A stretch of DNA of 64,000 bases, taken from positions 3,108,501 to 3,172,500 of the forward strand of contig NZ_OY781882.1 in the NCBI RefSeq assembly GCF_963677125.1, in the 5' to 3' direction. Source of the stretch: an uncultured Desulfobacter sp. (GTDB lineage Bacteria > Desulfobacterota > Desulfobacteria > Desulfobacterales > Desulfobacteraceae). Under the pieces are notes generated by a model. That model saw only the letters and a program-made list of their open reading frames with translations, had not been told where the DNA came from and searched no databases. Below are positions 1 through 9,496 of this stretch, piece by piece (position 1 is the stretch's first letter; every line of letters starts with the position of its first letter). A program made the translations under genes and the position numbers.

Positions 1-474
1 AAGAGCTGCGTTTTTGGCCTTGACGTCAGGATACGCGGCAGCCAGGCTGTTGGATTTTTTGGCCAGGGAGATCGCCTGGACGACATTTCCCTGGTCATAC
101 TGGGCCCTAGCCATCAAGTGCCAGACCAGCGGGTCCTGACCGTCAATATACAATGCCTGCTCCATAATAGAAAAGGCACGTTGGGGTTGCTTGTTTTTAA
201 GTTGATTTTCAGCATTTTTAATCATCCGTGCCAGTGCCTTGGGGCGGGGGCGTTGAACAGGCCGGACAGCAGACAAAAGCGGATTCTGATCTTCGCCTCC
301 CCCCCCAACCGTCGAATCATCGGGCATACTGTTTTGATCTGGTACAGCCCCGCCGATCTCAGGCACGGATTGAGGGGGTAGATGGGACTGGGGCATTGAA
401 ACAGGTCTTTTCTGGGCACAGGCAGATAAAACAAAAAGAGACATAACGAGAAGATAAAAACAAAATTTTTTCAT
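1..474 (-). CDS. TPR-like outer lipoprotein, 3' end cut off by the window edge
   Basis: Reading the minus strand from an ATG at 474 gives at least 158 codons open to the left edge, so the C-terminus is missing. The start is a type II signal peptide (MKKFCFYLLVMSLFVLSAC) with lipobox L-S-A-C, so Cys19 is probably lipidated. Residues about 20-75 are Pro/Gly-rich linker. From about residue 75 the sequence becomes helical with TPR-like spacing (ALARMIKNAENQLKNK, then MARAQYDQGNVVQAISLAKK). The ATG overlaps the TGA of mrcB (ATGA), so the two genes are translationally coupled. A role assisting the penicillin-binding protein, as LpoB does, is possible from context only; there is no visible LpoB similarity. 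Confidence 0.75.
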   Translation of the reverse strand, partial: MKKFCFYLLVMSLFVLSACAQKRPVSMPQSHLPPQSVPEIGGAVPDQNSMPDDSTVGGGGEDQNPLLSAVRPVQRPRPKALARMIKNAENQLKNKQPQRAFSIMEQALYIDGQDPLVWHLMARAQYDQGNVVQAISLAKKSNSLAAAYPDVKAKNAAL

Positions 475-2777
475 TTGAACACATCCTTGAACCAGTCAAT
501 AAGATATCGCGGCTTTTTTTTCTGCACCGGTTGTCTGCCGGGCTGAGGATCCGCCGGAGTCGGCTCAACGATATCAGGATTTGGGTCGGGATCAGAATCA
601 ACAGGGGCAGAACCGCGGATAAAAGGCACGGCAAGGGCACCGGGCGCATTGTTGTTAGTACGAAGTCCGGTTTGGGGATTGATAACCGCCCACTCAATAT
701 TTTCCGGCGGGGTCAAAACCAGAGGTGTGTTGGGAATCTGGGCCATCAGCCGCCCAAAGACCTGCATGGCACCGGAAGATCCGGTTAGTCCTGTGGACTT
801 ATTGTCATCCCTGCCTACCCAGACCACGGCCAGACGATTTCCGGAAAATCCGGCAAACCATGAATCCCGCAGATCATTTGTGGTACCGGTCTTTCCGGCA
901 ATGCCCAGATTCGGGGAAAGCCATCTGGCCAAACCTCTTGCCGTACCTTCCCGGACCACGGTCTGCAGTATTTTGTCCACCAGAAAGACGGCACCCGGAT
1001 CCAGGTGCTGTTCAATCTGCAAAGGATAGCGCTGAAGCGCCTCTCCGTCAGGGGTGTACACGGTGTTTATGACCCGGGCCGGGGTGTAAAAGCCTCCCGA
1101 GGCCAGGGTGTGGTAAACCTGGGCCACCTGAACCGGGGCCATCTCAAAACTGCCCAGAAGCATTGCAGGCACGAGCGGAGCAGAAGGTTTAAATCCCAAC
1201 TGCCCCATGGTCTCAAAAACCGTTTCCAGCCCAATATCCATGCCCAGCCGGACCGTGGACGTATTGTATGAGTGGACCAGAGCCTGGTACAGGGGCAACT
1301 GCCCATGAAATTTTCTGTCATAATTCATTGGCTTCCAACGGCGGCCGCCACTTTTCAATGACACAGGTCCGTCATTAATCTGGGTCACCAGGGTATATTT
1401 TTCAGGCTGTTCCAATGCTGAAAGATATACCGCGGGCTTGGCCAGCGACCCAATAAGACGCTTTGCATCTAAGGCACGGTTAAACCCTTCATATTTAGGT
1501 TCCTTGCCTCCCAAAAGCGCCTGGATCTCATTGGTGGCACAGGCGGTTACCACCACACCGGCTTCAAGCTTTGAACTTCTGCCCGCCATGAAATCGGCCA
1601 CCCCCTTTTCAGCAGCCAGTTGCACCAGCGGATCAAAGGGGGTAAAAATGCGTAATCCCATGGTTTTCAGATCTTTTTCACGGTATTCCTTCAGCAGCCT
1701 GCGCTTCACCAGATCCAGGTAAAAAGGAAACCGCCATTGCCGGGGTACCGGTATAACACCAAGGGGGCTGCCAAGTGATTTTGTCAGCTGGGAATCAGAA
1801 ATCAAACCCTGGTCTGCCATAAGGCCAAGTACGGTATTTCGCCGGGCCGTGGCACGGTCCGCCCGAACCCTTGGATTGTAGACAGACGGTCCTTTAAGCA
1901 TGCCTACCAACAAAGCCGTTTCTTCGACAGAGAGCAGTTCCAAAGACTTGCCGAAGTAAAACTGCGCTGCCAGCCCAAACCCGTGTATAGCCCTGGCACC
2001 ATCCTGCCCCAGGTAAACCTCATTGATATAGGCTTCAAGAATTTCCTCTTTGGTGTATTGACGCTCAATGGCGGCTGCGACAAAGGCTTCGCTGATCTTT
2101 CGTTTCAGTGTTTTTTCAGGGGAAAGGAAAAAATTTTTAGCCAGTTGCTGGGTCAGGGTACTGGCGCCCTGGGTAAACCGGCCCTCCCGGATATTAACCA
2201 CAATCGCTCGAAAAATAGACTTAAAATCGATACCGTAATGGGAATAAAAATTTTTATCCTCCACGGCCACGATGGTCTTTTTAAGTAACGCCGGAATATC
2301 TTCGGTGCTTACAAGGACACGGTCTTCCATGGAAGATGGGTAAAACTGCCCAATCAGCACAGGATCCAGCTGTGCCATGTCCGTGGTACGGCCTTTGGAT
2401 TCAAGCCGGGCAATGCGGCTGCCGGAAATGGTAAGCTCAATGCGACGCATAGGTCGGCGCTGGGTGCCGAAATCAAAGGGTCTGCAATTGAGAACAAATC
2501 GTCCCTGGTAACGGGTATACGTACCCGGAACGGTCAGCTGCGCCTGGGTTGAGACCTTGCGGTATCCCATCAGGTCCAATTCCTGCCCAAGGGATTTGGC
2601 GGACAAACGCAACCCCGGATACAGGGTCATCGGCCGTGCATATACTTTGGCCGGTATATCCCACAACCGGTCTTTGAACCGCTCGGCCACCTGATGGTTG
2701 ATCAGATAAGCATAGCCAAAAACAGCCAAGCATGCACACAACAATAATAAAATGACCAGCCGTCTCAACAGTTTCAT
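471..2777 (-). CDS. mrcB: Class A penicillin-binding protein 1B-type (transglycosylase/transpeptidase)
   Basis: Bifunctional peptidoglycan synthase of 768 aa, the usual length for PBP1b. An N-terminal anchor (about residues 5-27) places it in the inner membrane facing the periplasm. A UB2H-like region (about 60-150) precedes the GT51 transglycosylase with AVEDKNFYSHYGID and GASTLTQQLAKN. The transpeptidase domain shows the Ser motif as S-L-A-K (in RLIGSLAKPAVYL), then SYNTS, and GKTGTTND as the KTG box. The C-terminal 45 residues are Asp/Pro-rich followed by a basic end. It lies 12 bp after hemA and overlaps the next lipoprotein gene by 4 bp, indicating one transcription unit. Confidence 0.93.
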   Translation of the reverse strand: MKLLRRLVILLLLCACLAVFGYAYLINHQVAERFKDRLWDIPAKVYARPMTLYPGLRLSAKSLGQELDLMGYRKVSTQAQLTVPGTYTRYQGRFVLNCRPFDFGTQRRPMRRIELTISGSRIARLESKGRTTDMAQLDPVLIGQFYPSSMEDRVLVSTEDIPALLKKTIVAVEDKNFYSHYGIDFKSIFRAIVVNIREGRFTQGASTLTQQLAKNFFLSPEKTLKRKISEAFVAAAIERQYTKEEILEAYINEVYLGQDGARAIHGFGLAAQFYFGKSLELLSVEETALLVGMLKGPSVYNPRVRADRATARRNTVLGLMADQGLISDSQLTKSLGSPLGVIPVPRQWRFPFYLDLVKRRLLKEYREKDLKTMGLRIFTPFDPLVQLAAEKGVADFMAGRSSKLEAGVVVTACATNEIQALLGGKEPKYEGFNRALDAKRLIGSLAKPAVYLSALEQPEKYTLVTQINDGPVSLKSGGRRWKPMNYDRKFHGQLPLYQALVHSYNTSTVRLGMDIGLETVFETMGQLGFKPSAPLVPAMLLGSFEMAPVQVAQVYHTLASGGFYTPARVINTVYTPDGEALQRYPLQIEQHLDPGAVFLVDKILQTVVREGTARGLARWLSPNLGIAGKTGTTNDLRDSWFAGFSGNRLAVVWVGRDDNKSTGLTGSSGAMQVFGRLMAQIPNTPLVLTPPENIEWAVINPQTGLRTNNNAPGALAVPFIRGSAPVDSDPDPNPDIVEPTPADPQPGRQPVQKKKPRYLIDWFKDVFK

Positions 2778-2788
2778 TTAGATCACCT

Positions 2789-4084
2789 TCAATAATTGTG
2801 ATCCGGGATGTCCAGATTGAACAACTGCCGGGCTATATTCAAATACAAAGAATCGTCCCGGTGATCACCGGTGTTACGCAAAAATAAAATGGGATCATGG
2901 ATGGCACGGGATGCAATGGCCCGGGTCATCCTGCGGATGGATTCGGCATCACCCTTTGACAAATGGGGCAGCCCGGCCAGGGTTTTCTCACATTCCAGAT
3001 TCACAATGTCAGTCATTTTCTGATTGATGGCCTTGATGGTCGGCACCACGGCCAGTTCATCCAGCCACCGGCGGAAAGCCAGCAACGCCTCTTCCACAAA
3101 CCGCTGGGCCCTTATGGTCTCCTGTTCCCGCTGGCTGATATTTGTTTCAACAATATTTCTCAAATCGTCAATATCATACACGTAGGCATTGGAAATTTTA
3201 TTGATCCGTGGATCAATATCCCTAGGTACGGCAATATCAATGAAAAATAAAGTTTTGTGCTGTCTTTTTTTCATGATGCCCTTCACCTGGTCACGGGTCA
3301 GCACATAATCCGTGGCTCCGGTGGAACTGATAATGATATCCACATCTGCCAGCGCCGCTTCCCGTTCCTCGTACTGAACCGCCTGTCCGTTGAATTTGCG
3401 GGCCAGTTCCAAAGCGTTTTTAAATGTGCGGTTGGCCACCACGATCTGTTTGACCTGGTGGGCCAGAAGGTGTTCAACAGCCAGTTCGGCCATCTCACCG
3501 GCCCCGATCAGCATAACACTTTTGGTGGCAAGATCTGCAAAAATTTTATGGGCAAGTTCAATGGCGGCATAGGAGATGGACACGGCATTATCCCCGATGC
3601 CGGTATGTTTTCTCACCCGCTTTGCCACGGAAAAAGACTTATGCATCAGGCGGTTGAGCAACACCCCTGTGGTTCCGACACTTATGGCGGTTTTATACGC
3701 CTTTTTCACCTGTCCCAGAATCTGGGGTTCCCCCACCACCATGGAATCAAGGCTTGCCGCCACACAAAACAAATGGCGGACGGCATCATCATCGGTGTGG
3801 ATGTACAAGGAGGACTTGAAGCCTGAAACAGGTAACTGTTTGAGCTCAGAGATAAATGCCAAAACGGCATCAATTCTATCGTTATGTTTCTCATCTCCGG
3901 CTTTGGGAATATATAAAAATTCCAGACGATTGCAGGTGGAAAACACCAGGCCTTCTTTGATACCTGAATCCTGTTTTATAAAGTCCAGAGCCGTTTCAAT
4001 CTCTTCCTGGGAGAAAGACAGTTTCTCCCGGAGCTCCACAGGCGCGGTTTTATGGCTGGCACCAATCAGAATTATCTTTGACAT
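2789..4084 (-). CDS. hemA: Glutamyl-tRNA reductase
   Basis: NADPH-dependent reduction of glutamyl-tRNA(Glu) to glutamate-1-semialdehyde, the first committed step of C5-pathway tetrapyrrole synthesis. The 431-aa protein begins MSKIILIGASHKTAPVELRE, the family signature. It carries the catalytic-Cys segment (VFSTCNRLEF, Cys near residue 51), a Rossmann motif (MLIGAGEMAELAVEHLL) in the middle and a helical dimerisation domain at the end. Length is normal. It sits between the CcsA/HemX-like gene (24 bp upstream) and mrcB. HemX-type proteins next to hemA are known in other bacteria to modulate HemA levels, so the arrangement may matter for haem supply. Confidence 0.95.
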   Translation of the reverse strand: MSKIILIGASHKTAPVELREKLSFSQEEIETALDFIKQDSGIKEGLVFSTCNRLEFLYIPKAGDEKHNDRIDAVLAFISELKQLPVSGFKSSLYIHTDDDAVRHLFCVAASLDSMVVGEPQILGQVKKAYKTAISVGTTGVLLNRLMHKSFSVAKRVRKHTGIGDNAVSISYAAIELAHKIFADLATKSVMLIGAGEMAELAVEHLLAHQVKQIVVANRTFKNALELARKFNGQAVQYEEREAALADVDIIISSTGATDYVLTRDQVKGIMKKRQHKTLFFIDIAVPRDIDPRINKISNAYVYDIDDLRNIVETNISQREQETIRAQRFVEEALLAFRRWLDELAVVPTIKAINQKMTDIVNLECEKTLAGLPHLSKGDAESIRRMTRAIASRAIHDPILFLRNTGDHRDDSLYLNIARQLFNLDIPDHNY

Positions 4085-4108
4085 AATGGGTAAATCTGCG
4101 TCCTGTTC

Positions 4109-4945
4109 TTATTGGGTAAACCCCTGGTGATGCCCGCCAAGGAAAAAATTCACCCCCAGGAAGGTAAAAATTAATATCACAAAAGCAATCACGGACATGA
4201 CCGCGGAATTGCGCCCCCGCCAGCCCGAATAAAGCCGAAGATGCAAAAGGGCTGCATACACCAGCCAGGCACCCAGGGAAAATACCTCTTTCACATCCCA
4301 TCGCCAGAAACTGCCCCATACGGATCTGGCATAAATAAAGCCGGTGACAAGGCCAAAAGTCAGCAAGGCAAACCCTGTGGTAATACAAGTATAAGATACG
4401 GCATCCAAAAAATCCAAAGAGGGCAGCCGCCTGTAAAAGAATCCCGGACTCTTGCCTTTAATTCCCTGCTCTTGAAGCAGATAAAGAATCCCGGCACCGC
4501 AGGCCAGGGCAAGCATCGCCTCCCCACTGAAAATGAGTATAATATGCCCGAAAAAGAAAATGCCCTTGTATATCTTGTCCGGGGCCTTGGCTGCCTCGGG
4601 CAGTAAAATAGATGCAATCATCAGGACACTGATCATGGCCGTTGCATACACACCAAGAATTTTTAAACGAAACCGGTACTGGGTATAAATGAACATGGCA
4701 GCAAGGGACAGGCCTGCCATGGACAGGCTTTGGCCAAGGGTATAGATGGGCAGGCCCCCAAGTGCCGCGCTTTGCAGAACAATGGCAAACAGATGAACGA
4801 TGGCCCCGATACCCACAGCGCCAAAGGCGGTCTGCTGTATCCGGTCTTTCTGGTGAAAAAGATAGCAAAAATATCCGGCGGTGCTGATCAGGTAAAAAAA
4901 GGTTGCGCACTGCAAAAGGATAAAAGGAATATTCATAAATATCAA
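4109..4945 (-). CDS. ccsA: CcsA/HemX-family cytochrome c assembly membrane protein
   Basis: A 278-aa protein with about eight hydrophobic segments and the haem-handling signature of the CcsA/CcmC/HemX superfamily near residues 210-235 (WGSFWRWDVKEVFSLGAW), followed by a conserved-type His region and the C-terminal GVNFFLGGHHQGFTQ. Family members bind or export haem for cytochrome c maturation (System II CcsA), while HemX in Firmicutes affects HemA. With hemA and a Met8-type gene on either side either role fits, and no ccsB/resB is seen nearby. The start codon overlaps the upstream stop by 4 bp (ATGA). I favour CcsA-type naming but not a firm function. Confidence 0.82.
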   Translation of the reverse strand: MIFMNIPFILLQCATFFYLISTAGYFCYLFHQKDRIQQTAFGAVGIGAIVHLFAIVLQSAALGGLPIYTLGQSLSMAGLSLAAMFIYTQYRFRLKILGVYATAMISVLMIASILLPEAAKAPDKIYKGIFFFGHIILIFSGEAMLALACGAGILYLLQEQGIKGKSPGFFYRRLPSLDFLDAVSYTCITTGFALLTFGLVTGFIYARSVWGSFWRWDVKEVFSLGAWLVYAALLHLRLYSGWRGRNSAVMSVIAFVILIFTFLGVNFFLGGHHQGFTQ

Positions 4946-5616
4946 AACTCCCTGGTACCGAAATCGGGCATCAGCCGTTCCAGGCTGAAACCATCATCCA
5001 GGACCTTGGCAAGCACGGCATCAATCTGCCGGGTGTGTCCTGCAGCAATTTTTTCAGGCAAATCAGCATCAAGCAGGGCACGAAAAACCTTGCGGTGCCC
5101 CTTGGGATCATGTCCCTGTTCCAGCAAAATGGCTCTGATGCGGCCTAAAAGGGTTGCAAGAATACCATATTCAGGGCCAAACTGTGCTTCAAGGGCCATT
5201 CGCAGACGTCTTGAAAGTGCCGGACTTGCCCCGCAGGTGGAGACGGCAAACAACAGCTCGCCTCTGTCCACCACAGCCGGCAGTATAAAATCACCTTTGT
5301 CCCGGCCGTCAGCAATATTGCACAATATATTTTTCTTTTGTGCAGCCTGCCGTATCCTGGCATTTAACTGCATATTATCTGTGGCGGCAAAAGCCAGGCT
5401 CATGCCGACCAGATCCGAATCTTCAAATTCTTTTTCTTTTAAGGAGATGGCGGACAACGGCATACCCAACAATTCATCTGAAAAGCCAAGGCTGACCACG
5501 GTAACCCGGGCACCTGCCCGGGCAAGACCCAACGCCTTTCTTGTTCCCACTGCACCACCGCCGACCACAAGGCAGCATCTATCTTTAACATCTAAAAAAA
5601 TCGGATAGTAATCCAT
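4942..5616 (-). CDS. Precorrin-2 dehydrogenase / sirohydrochlorin ferrochelatase (Met8/CysG N-terminal type)
   Basis: NAD-dependent oxidation of precorrin-2 to sirohydrochlorin, probably also iron insertion, for sirohaem (needed by sulfite reductase) or alternative haem. From the ATG at 5616 the protein is 224 aa and starts MDYYPIFLDVKDRCCLVVGG, typical for the family; the Rossmann motif GGGAVGTRKALGLARAGARV follows. The reading frame is open to an ATG at 5685, but the 23 extra residues are not family-like and GAGGTG sits just before the inner ATG, so I chose that one. The C-terminal helical domain is present, and the methyltransferase half found in full CysG is absent. First gene of the hemA cluster. 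Confidence 0.88.
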   Translation of the reverse strand: MDYYPIFLDVKDRCCLVVGGGAVGTRKALGLARAGARVTVVSLGFSDELLGMPLSAISLKEKEFEDSDLVGMSLAFAATDNMQLNARIRQAAQKKNILCNIADGRDKGDFILPAVVDRGELLFAVSTCGASPALSRRLRMALEAQFGPEYGILATLLGRIRAILLEQGHDPKGHRKVFRALLDADLPEKIAAGHTRQIDAVLAKVLDDGFSLERLMPDFGTREF

Positions 5617-5784
5617 CACCTCATCCCTTATTCGCCCTTGTTTGAGCAGGGGGTTTAATATATATTGCCTCTTAGTTTTTTTCAATGTTTATCCTTTTAA
5701 CAGCCATGGACTGAGACTCAACCCACAGCAAAAGTTGAAAGCGTCGTGCAGCATAAACATATTTTGCCAACATAAGGTCGTGCC

Positions 5785-6633
5785 GTGATTATCGATTCCC
5801 ATACCCATCTTTTTTTCCAGGACGTTGTAGACAACAGGGCCCCGTTCTTTGAGAATGAACCGGAATTTGCGCTTTTATACGATTCACCAAGGTCAAAAAT
5901 TACAACCTTATCCCAACTGATAGCGACCATGGATCAACATGGGGTGGATGTCTCCGTTATTTTCGGATTTCCGTGGCGCAATCCTGAATACGCACAAAGA
6001 AACAATGATGCGATCATAGAGGCGGTCAACACCCACCCCAAACGATTGCGGGGTCTGGCTTGTTTTGATCTGTCCTGGGAGGGTGCTGCAAAAGAGGCGA
6101 AACGCTGTATTGATGCAGGGCTTTCGGGTGTGGGAGAACTTGCCTTTTACATGTCCGGCATTGATGACCGGGCCATCCGGCTTCTGGAACCTGTGATGGA
6201 GGTTCTCAAACATAAGGGCAATTTACCGTGTATGATCCATACCAACGAGCCTGTGGGGCATTACTATCCGGGGAAATCTCCTGTCACCCTTGGACAGATT
6301 GATAATCTGGCCCAAACCTTTTCAGACAATAAAATCATTCTTGCCCACTGGGGCGGCGGCATATTCTTTTATCACACCATGAAAAAAAAGATGAAGGAGC
6401 GGCTTAAAAACATCTGGTATGACACAGCGGCTTCCGTATTTCTTTATGACCCCCAAATCTATGATATGGCCGTCAAGGCCGGGGTATTGGACAAAGTGTT
6501 GTTCGGCACAGATTATCCCCTGCTTACCCCTGACAGGTATTACAAAGACCTTGACCGGACACAACTGACATTAGAACAAAAACGGATGATACTCGGAAAA
6601 AATGCCCGGGCATTGTTCCCGGATTTACTGTAA
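5785..6633 (+). CDS. Amidohydrolase-2 family metal-dependent hydrolase
   Basis: A 282-aa TIM-barrel hydrolase of the amidohydrolase-2 (ACMSD-like, COG2159) type starting with GTG. Metal-ligand motifs in order: DSHTHLF at the N-terminus (HxH), CMIHTNEP (His near residue 152), ILAHWGGG (His near 186) and FGTDYPLLT (Asp near 240). Such enzymes hydrolyse or decarboxylate small acids; the substrate cannot be read from sequence. It is transcribed divergently from the met8 cluster and followed by a repeat-rich spacer, so it appears to be a single-gene unit. Confidence 0.85.
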   Translation: MIIDSHTHLFFQDVVDNRAPFFENEPEFALLYDSPRSKITTLSQLIATMDQHGVDVSVIFGFPWRNPEYAQRNNDAIIEAVNTHPKRLRGLACFDLSWEGAAKEAKRCIDAGLSGVGELAFYMSGIDDRAIRLLEPVMEVLKHKGNLPCMIHTNEPVGHYYPGKSPVTLGQIDNLAQTFSDNKIILAHWGGGIFFYHTMKKKMKERLKNIWYDTAASVFLYDPQIYDMAVKAGVLDKVLFGTDYPLLTPDRYYKDLDRTQLTLEQKRMILGKNARALFPDLL

Positions 6634-6691
6634 CGATACCGTTCCACATCGTTTTCAGCTTTTCCGCCTTACACCGGAGTTACATGACAAT

Positions 6692-6882
6692 CCCTCTCGC
6701 TATCGGGATCGCTATCGCTATCGAATATAACTTTCCATCGAGCACGATTTCTGTGATCACCATCAGCAAAGATGGTGTGCAACGCTACGCTCTTGCACTC
6801 CCTACAACTGGATGCATAAGTTGAAATCAAGATTGATTTCAAGACTGGCTCGATAGCGATAGCGATCCCGATAGCGAGAGGG
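6692..6882. repeat. 33-bp perfect inverted repeat pair enclosing 125 bp
   Basis: The 33 bases at 6692-6724 (built from GATCGCTATCG-type units) are exactly the reverse complement of 6850-6882. The 125 bp in between hold smaller palindromes (CACCAT/ATGGTG near 6759-6777 and TTGAAATCA/TGATTTCAA near 6821-6841). Together they fill the spacer between the amidohydrolase and phoR, which are convergent, so the structure may act as a bidirectional transcription stop or be a repetitive element. A 22-bp piece of the arm (6702-6723) recurs exactly at 25951-25972. Confidence 0.85.
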
Positions 6883-6905
6883 AATTCAAAGTGGTAAATT
6901 GGCGA

Positions 6906-8717
6906 TTACTCTGAAACCCCAGGAAGCGTGATGGTAAAGCAAGTCCCCTTGCCCCGTCGGCTTTCAACCTCAATGCGGCCATTATGGTACTGGACAATAT
7001 GCTTAACAATGGCCAACCCCAGCCCTGTGCCGCCCTGATCCCGGCTTCGGCCCTTATCCACCCGGTAAAACCGGTTAAATATTTTTGGCAGGTGCGTCGT
7101 ATCAATGCCCTGGCCCGTATCTTTGACCTGAATTTCTATATTGTCCTCTTTGAGCGCTGCATCAATGGTAATGGATGTTCCCTCACCGCTGTATTTTAGT
7201 GCATTATCCACCAGATTATACACGGCCTGCTCAATGAGCGTGGGGTCCACCATACCGACAATGGTATCCGGGCAGTCGACTTCCATGGTGATCCCCCGGG
7301 ACTGAGCCCTGTCAGCACAGAACCTGACAACCTTGTAAATTGAATCGGCCAAGGAGTGAGTCTCAAGCTGGATATCGGTTCCTTTAAGGCGCTCCAGTCT
7401 TGAAAGGGCCAAAAGATCATCAATCAGGCGAACCATGCGGTTAACGTTTTTTTCAATGATTCCCAAAAAGCGGCTGTACTGGGCCGCCGATGCCTGGTCC
7501 GGCGCACCTGAACTCTCCTGAGTCATCTGAAGCAGGGTCTCAATAAACCCTTTGATCGTCGTTAAAGGGGTTTTTAATTCGTGGGAAACATTTGCCGCAA
7601 AATCCTTATGCATAGTTTCAAGCAGCCGGATCCGGGTGATATCACGGAAAATGACCAGGGTGCCCATGCGCTCGTCATGGGTGTCATACAAAACAGTTGA
7701 GTGAATATTGAGCACCAGGCGCTCGTCTGCATCAATGACAATATCATCTTCCACAGGCTCTGCGGTGGCAAGGGCTTTTTTCAAAAACACCTGGAAATCA
7801 TAATTTCGGGCCACTTCCAACACATGCTTTTCTTTCAAAGTTTCGGGCGGAAAATCAAATATTTTGGCAGCAGCTTTATTAATGGTAATGATCTGCTCCT
7901 GGGCGTTAATAGCGATGACACCTTCTTCCATACTGGTGTGGACCGCTTCAAGCTCCCGGCTGTGATTTTTGACATCCATGATCTTTTTATTAAGCTCTGC
8001 GGCCATATAATTCATGGCCTTGGCCAGTTGGGACAGCTCTTCGGTATCCGGATAGGAGAGTCGGTTGGTCAGATTTCCTTTGGAAAATTCCTGGGCCCCC
8101 CGACGCATCAGTTCCACGGGTCTGGTGATGCGTCTTGACACATAGAGGCTTGCCAGCGCTGCAGTCATGGTGGTCAACACCAGAACCAGGGCAATTGAAT
8201 TGCGCATACTCTCAACCTTGGCATCAATATGCGAAATCGAGATAGCTGTCCTGACCACAAGAGGTTCAGAGCGATTCTGATCAATGGGAAGGGCAATGTA
8301 CATCATCTTTTGATCAAGGGTGGGACTGTAGCGCACAGCCATACCCTTTTCTCCAGAAAATGCCGTCTTAATTTCAGGCCGTTCCCTATGATTTTCCATG
8401 GTATCAACCCTGGCCAGGGAATCGCCGATCACCTCACCTGAATGCAGAATAACCGTAATACGGGTCTGAATTTTTTCTCCCAGATTTTTGCACAAGGTAT
8501 CAATCTGCTGTGAAGTCACGCCATCTACAGACAGGGCATGGGCAATCTGGTCTTGCATCAAAGACGCCCTGACCAAAAGTTCTTTCTGGGTGGTTTCAAG
8601 AAAATAACTTTTGAAATAACTGGTGGAATACCAGGCCTCCACGCTCAGAGACACAAGAATAATAATAAGAAATGACGGAAAAATCCGCCAGATAAGCTTT
8701 GTTTTTTTTCGATACAT
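6906..8717 (-). CDS. phoR: Phosphate-regulon sensor histidine kinase PhoR-type
   Basis: A 603-aa membrane kinase. Transmembrane helices at about residues 8-28 and 172-192 enclose a periplasmic sensor region. Next are HAMP (about 190-245, RRITRPVELMRRGAQEF), PAS (about 250-350), HisKA with the phosphorylated His in FAANVSHELKTPLTTIKGF, and HATPase with LVDNALKYSGEG, VKDTGQGID and GGTGLGLAIVKHI. It lies 58 bp after phoB on the same strand. The extracytoplasmic domain is larger than in E. coli PhoR, as is usual for PhoR/ResE-type kinases outside enterics; the phosphate assignment rests on the phoU and phoB neighbours. Confidence 0.88.
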   Translation of the reverse strand: MYRKKTKLIWRIFPSFLIIILVSLSVEAWYSTSYFKSYFLETTQKELLVRASLMQDQIAHALSVDGVTSQQIDTLCKNLGEKIQTRITVILHSGEVIGDSLARVDTMENHRERPEIKTAFSGEKGMAVRYSPTLDQKMMYIALPIDQNRSEPLVVRTAISISHIDAKVESMRNSIALVLVLTTMTAALASLYVSRRITRPVELMRRGAQEFSKGNLTNRLSYPDTEELSQLAKAMNYMAAELNKKIMDVKNHSRELEAVHTSMEEGVIAINAQEQIITINKAAAKIFDFPPETLKEKHVLEVARNYDFQVFLKKALATAEPVEDDIVIDADERLVLNIHSTVLYDTHDERMGTLVIFRDITRIRLLETMHKDFAANVSHELKTPLTTIKGFIETLLQMTQESSGAPDQASAAQYSRFLGIIEKNVNRMVRLIDDLLALSRLERLKGTDIQLETHSLADSIYKVVRFCADRAQSRGITMEVDCPDTIVGMVDPTLIEQAVYNLVDNALKYSGEGTSITIDAALKEDNIEIQVKDTGQGIDTTHLPKIFNRFYRVDKGRSRDQGGTGLGLAIVKHIVQYHNGRIEVESRRGKGTCFTITLPGVSE

Positions 8718-8775
8718 GGGGATGTGTTGCCCAAATTGTATTTATGTGGTTAAAGGGCAGGGAATGGGTGCATAC

Positions 8776-9465
8776 CTATTCCTTAAAACGATACCCCACG
8801 CCCCGAACAGTTTCAATACAGGATGAATACGCACCCAATTTTTTACGCAAGCCAACAATGATAACATCAATGCTACGCTCGGTCACGGCATAATTTTCAC
8901 CGTGAATGGCATCCACGATCTGCCCCCGGGTAAACACCCACCCCTTTTTTTCTGCCAGAAAAGAGAGCAGTTCAAACTCTGACAACGTCAGTTCAATCAA
9001 TTTACCTTCAATGGTGACCCGGTGCTTGGCCCGGTCAATGACCATGTCCCCTTCCTGACGAACGCGGACCGGCGCTTCAGCATTATTTTTCTGACGGCGA
9101 CGTAAAATGGCGCGAATCCGGGCCGTAAGCTCCCTTGGGCTGAAAGGCTTGGAAATATAATCGTTGGCCCCAAGTTCCAGACCGGTAATAATATCGGATT
9201 CCTCGCCTTTAGCCGTGAGCATCACAATGGGAATATCTGTGGTGGCATCGTTCTTTTTCAAATACCTGGTCACCTCAAGCCCGTCAATGCCGGGCAGCAT
9301 AAGATCCAACACCATAAGATCCGGGCCGGACTGCTTGGCAATTTTGATGGCCTCTTCCCCGGTCATGGCCTGAAGTATATTGTAGCCCTCGCCCTTAAGA
9401 TTGAATTTTATCAATTCTAGAATGTCTTCCTCATCATCAACAATCAATATGGTCTCTTTGGACAT
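8776..9465 (-). CDS. phoB: Phosphate-regulon response regulator PhoB
   Basis: An OmpR/PhoB-family transcription factor of 229 aa. The receiver has the acidic pocket in ILIVDDEEDILE, the phospho-acceptor Asp in DLMVLDLMLPGIDG and the conserved Lys in NDYISKPFSPREL. The C-terminal winged helix contains LTLSEFELLSFLAEKKGWVFTR and ends GVGYRFKE. It is expected to bind Pho boxes when phosphorylated by the adjacent PhoR. It starts 31 bp after phoU; phoU-phoB-phoR read as one operon. Confidence 0.92.
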   Translation of the reverse strand: MSKETILIVDDEEDILELIKFNLKGEGYNILQAMTGEEAIKIAKQSGPDLMVLDLMLPGIDGLEVTRYLKKNDATTDIPIVMLTAKGEESDIITGLELGANDYISKPFSPRELTARIRAILRRRQKNNAEAPVRVRQEGDMVIDRAKHRVTIEGKLIELTLSEFELLSFLAEKKGWVFTRGQIVDAIHGENYAVTERSIDVIIVGLRKKLGAYSSCIETVRGVGYRFKE

Positions 9466-9496
9466 TTTTTAATTCCGTGTTACGTTATTGTTAAAA

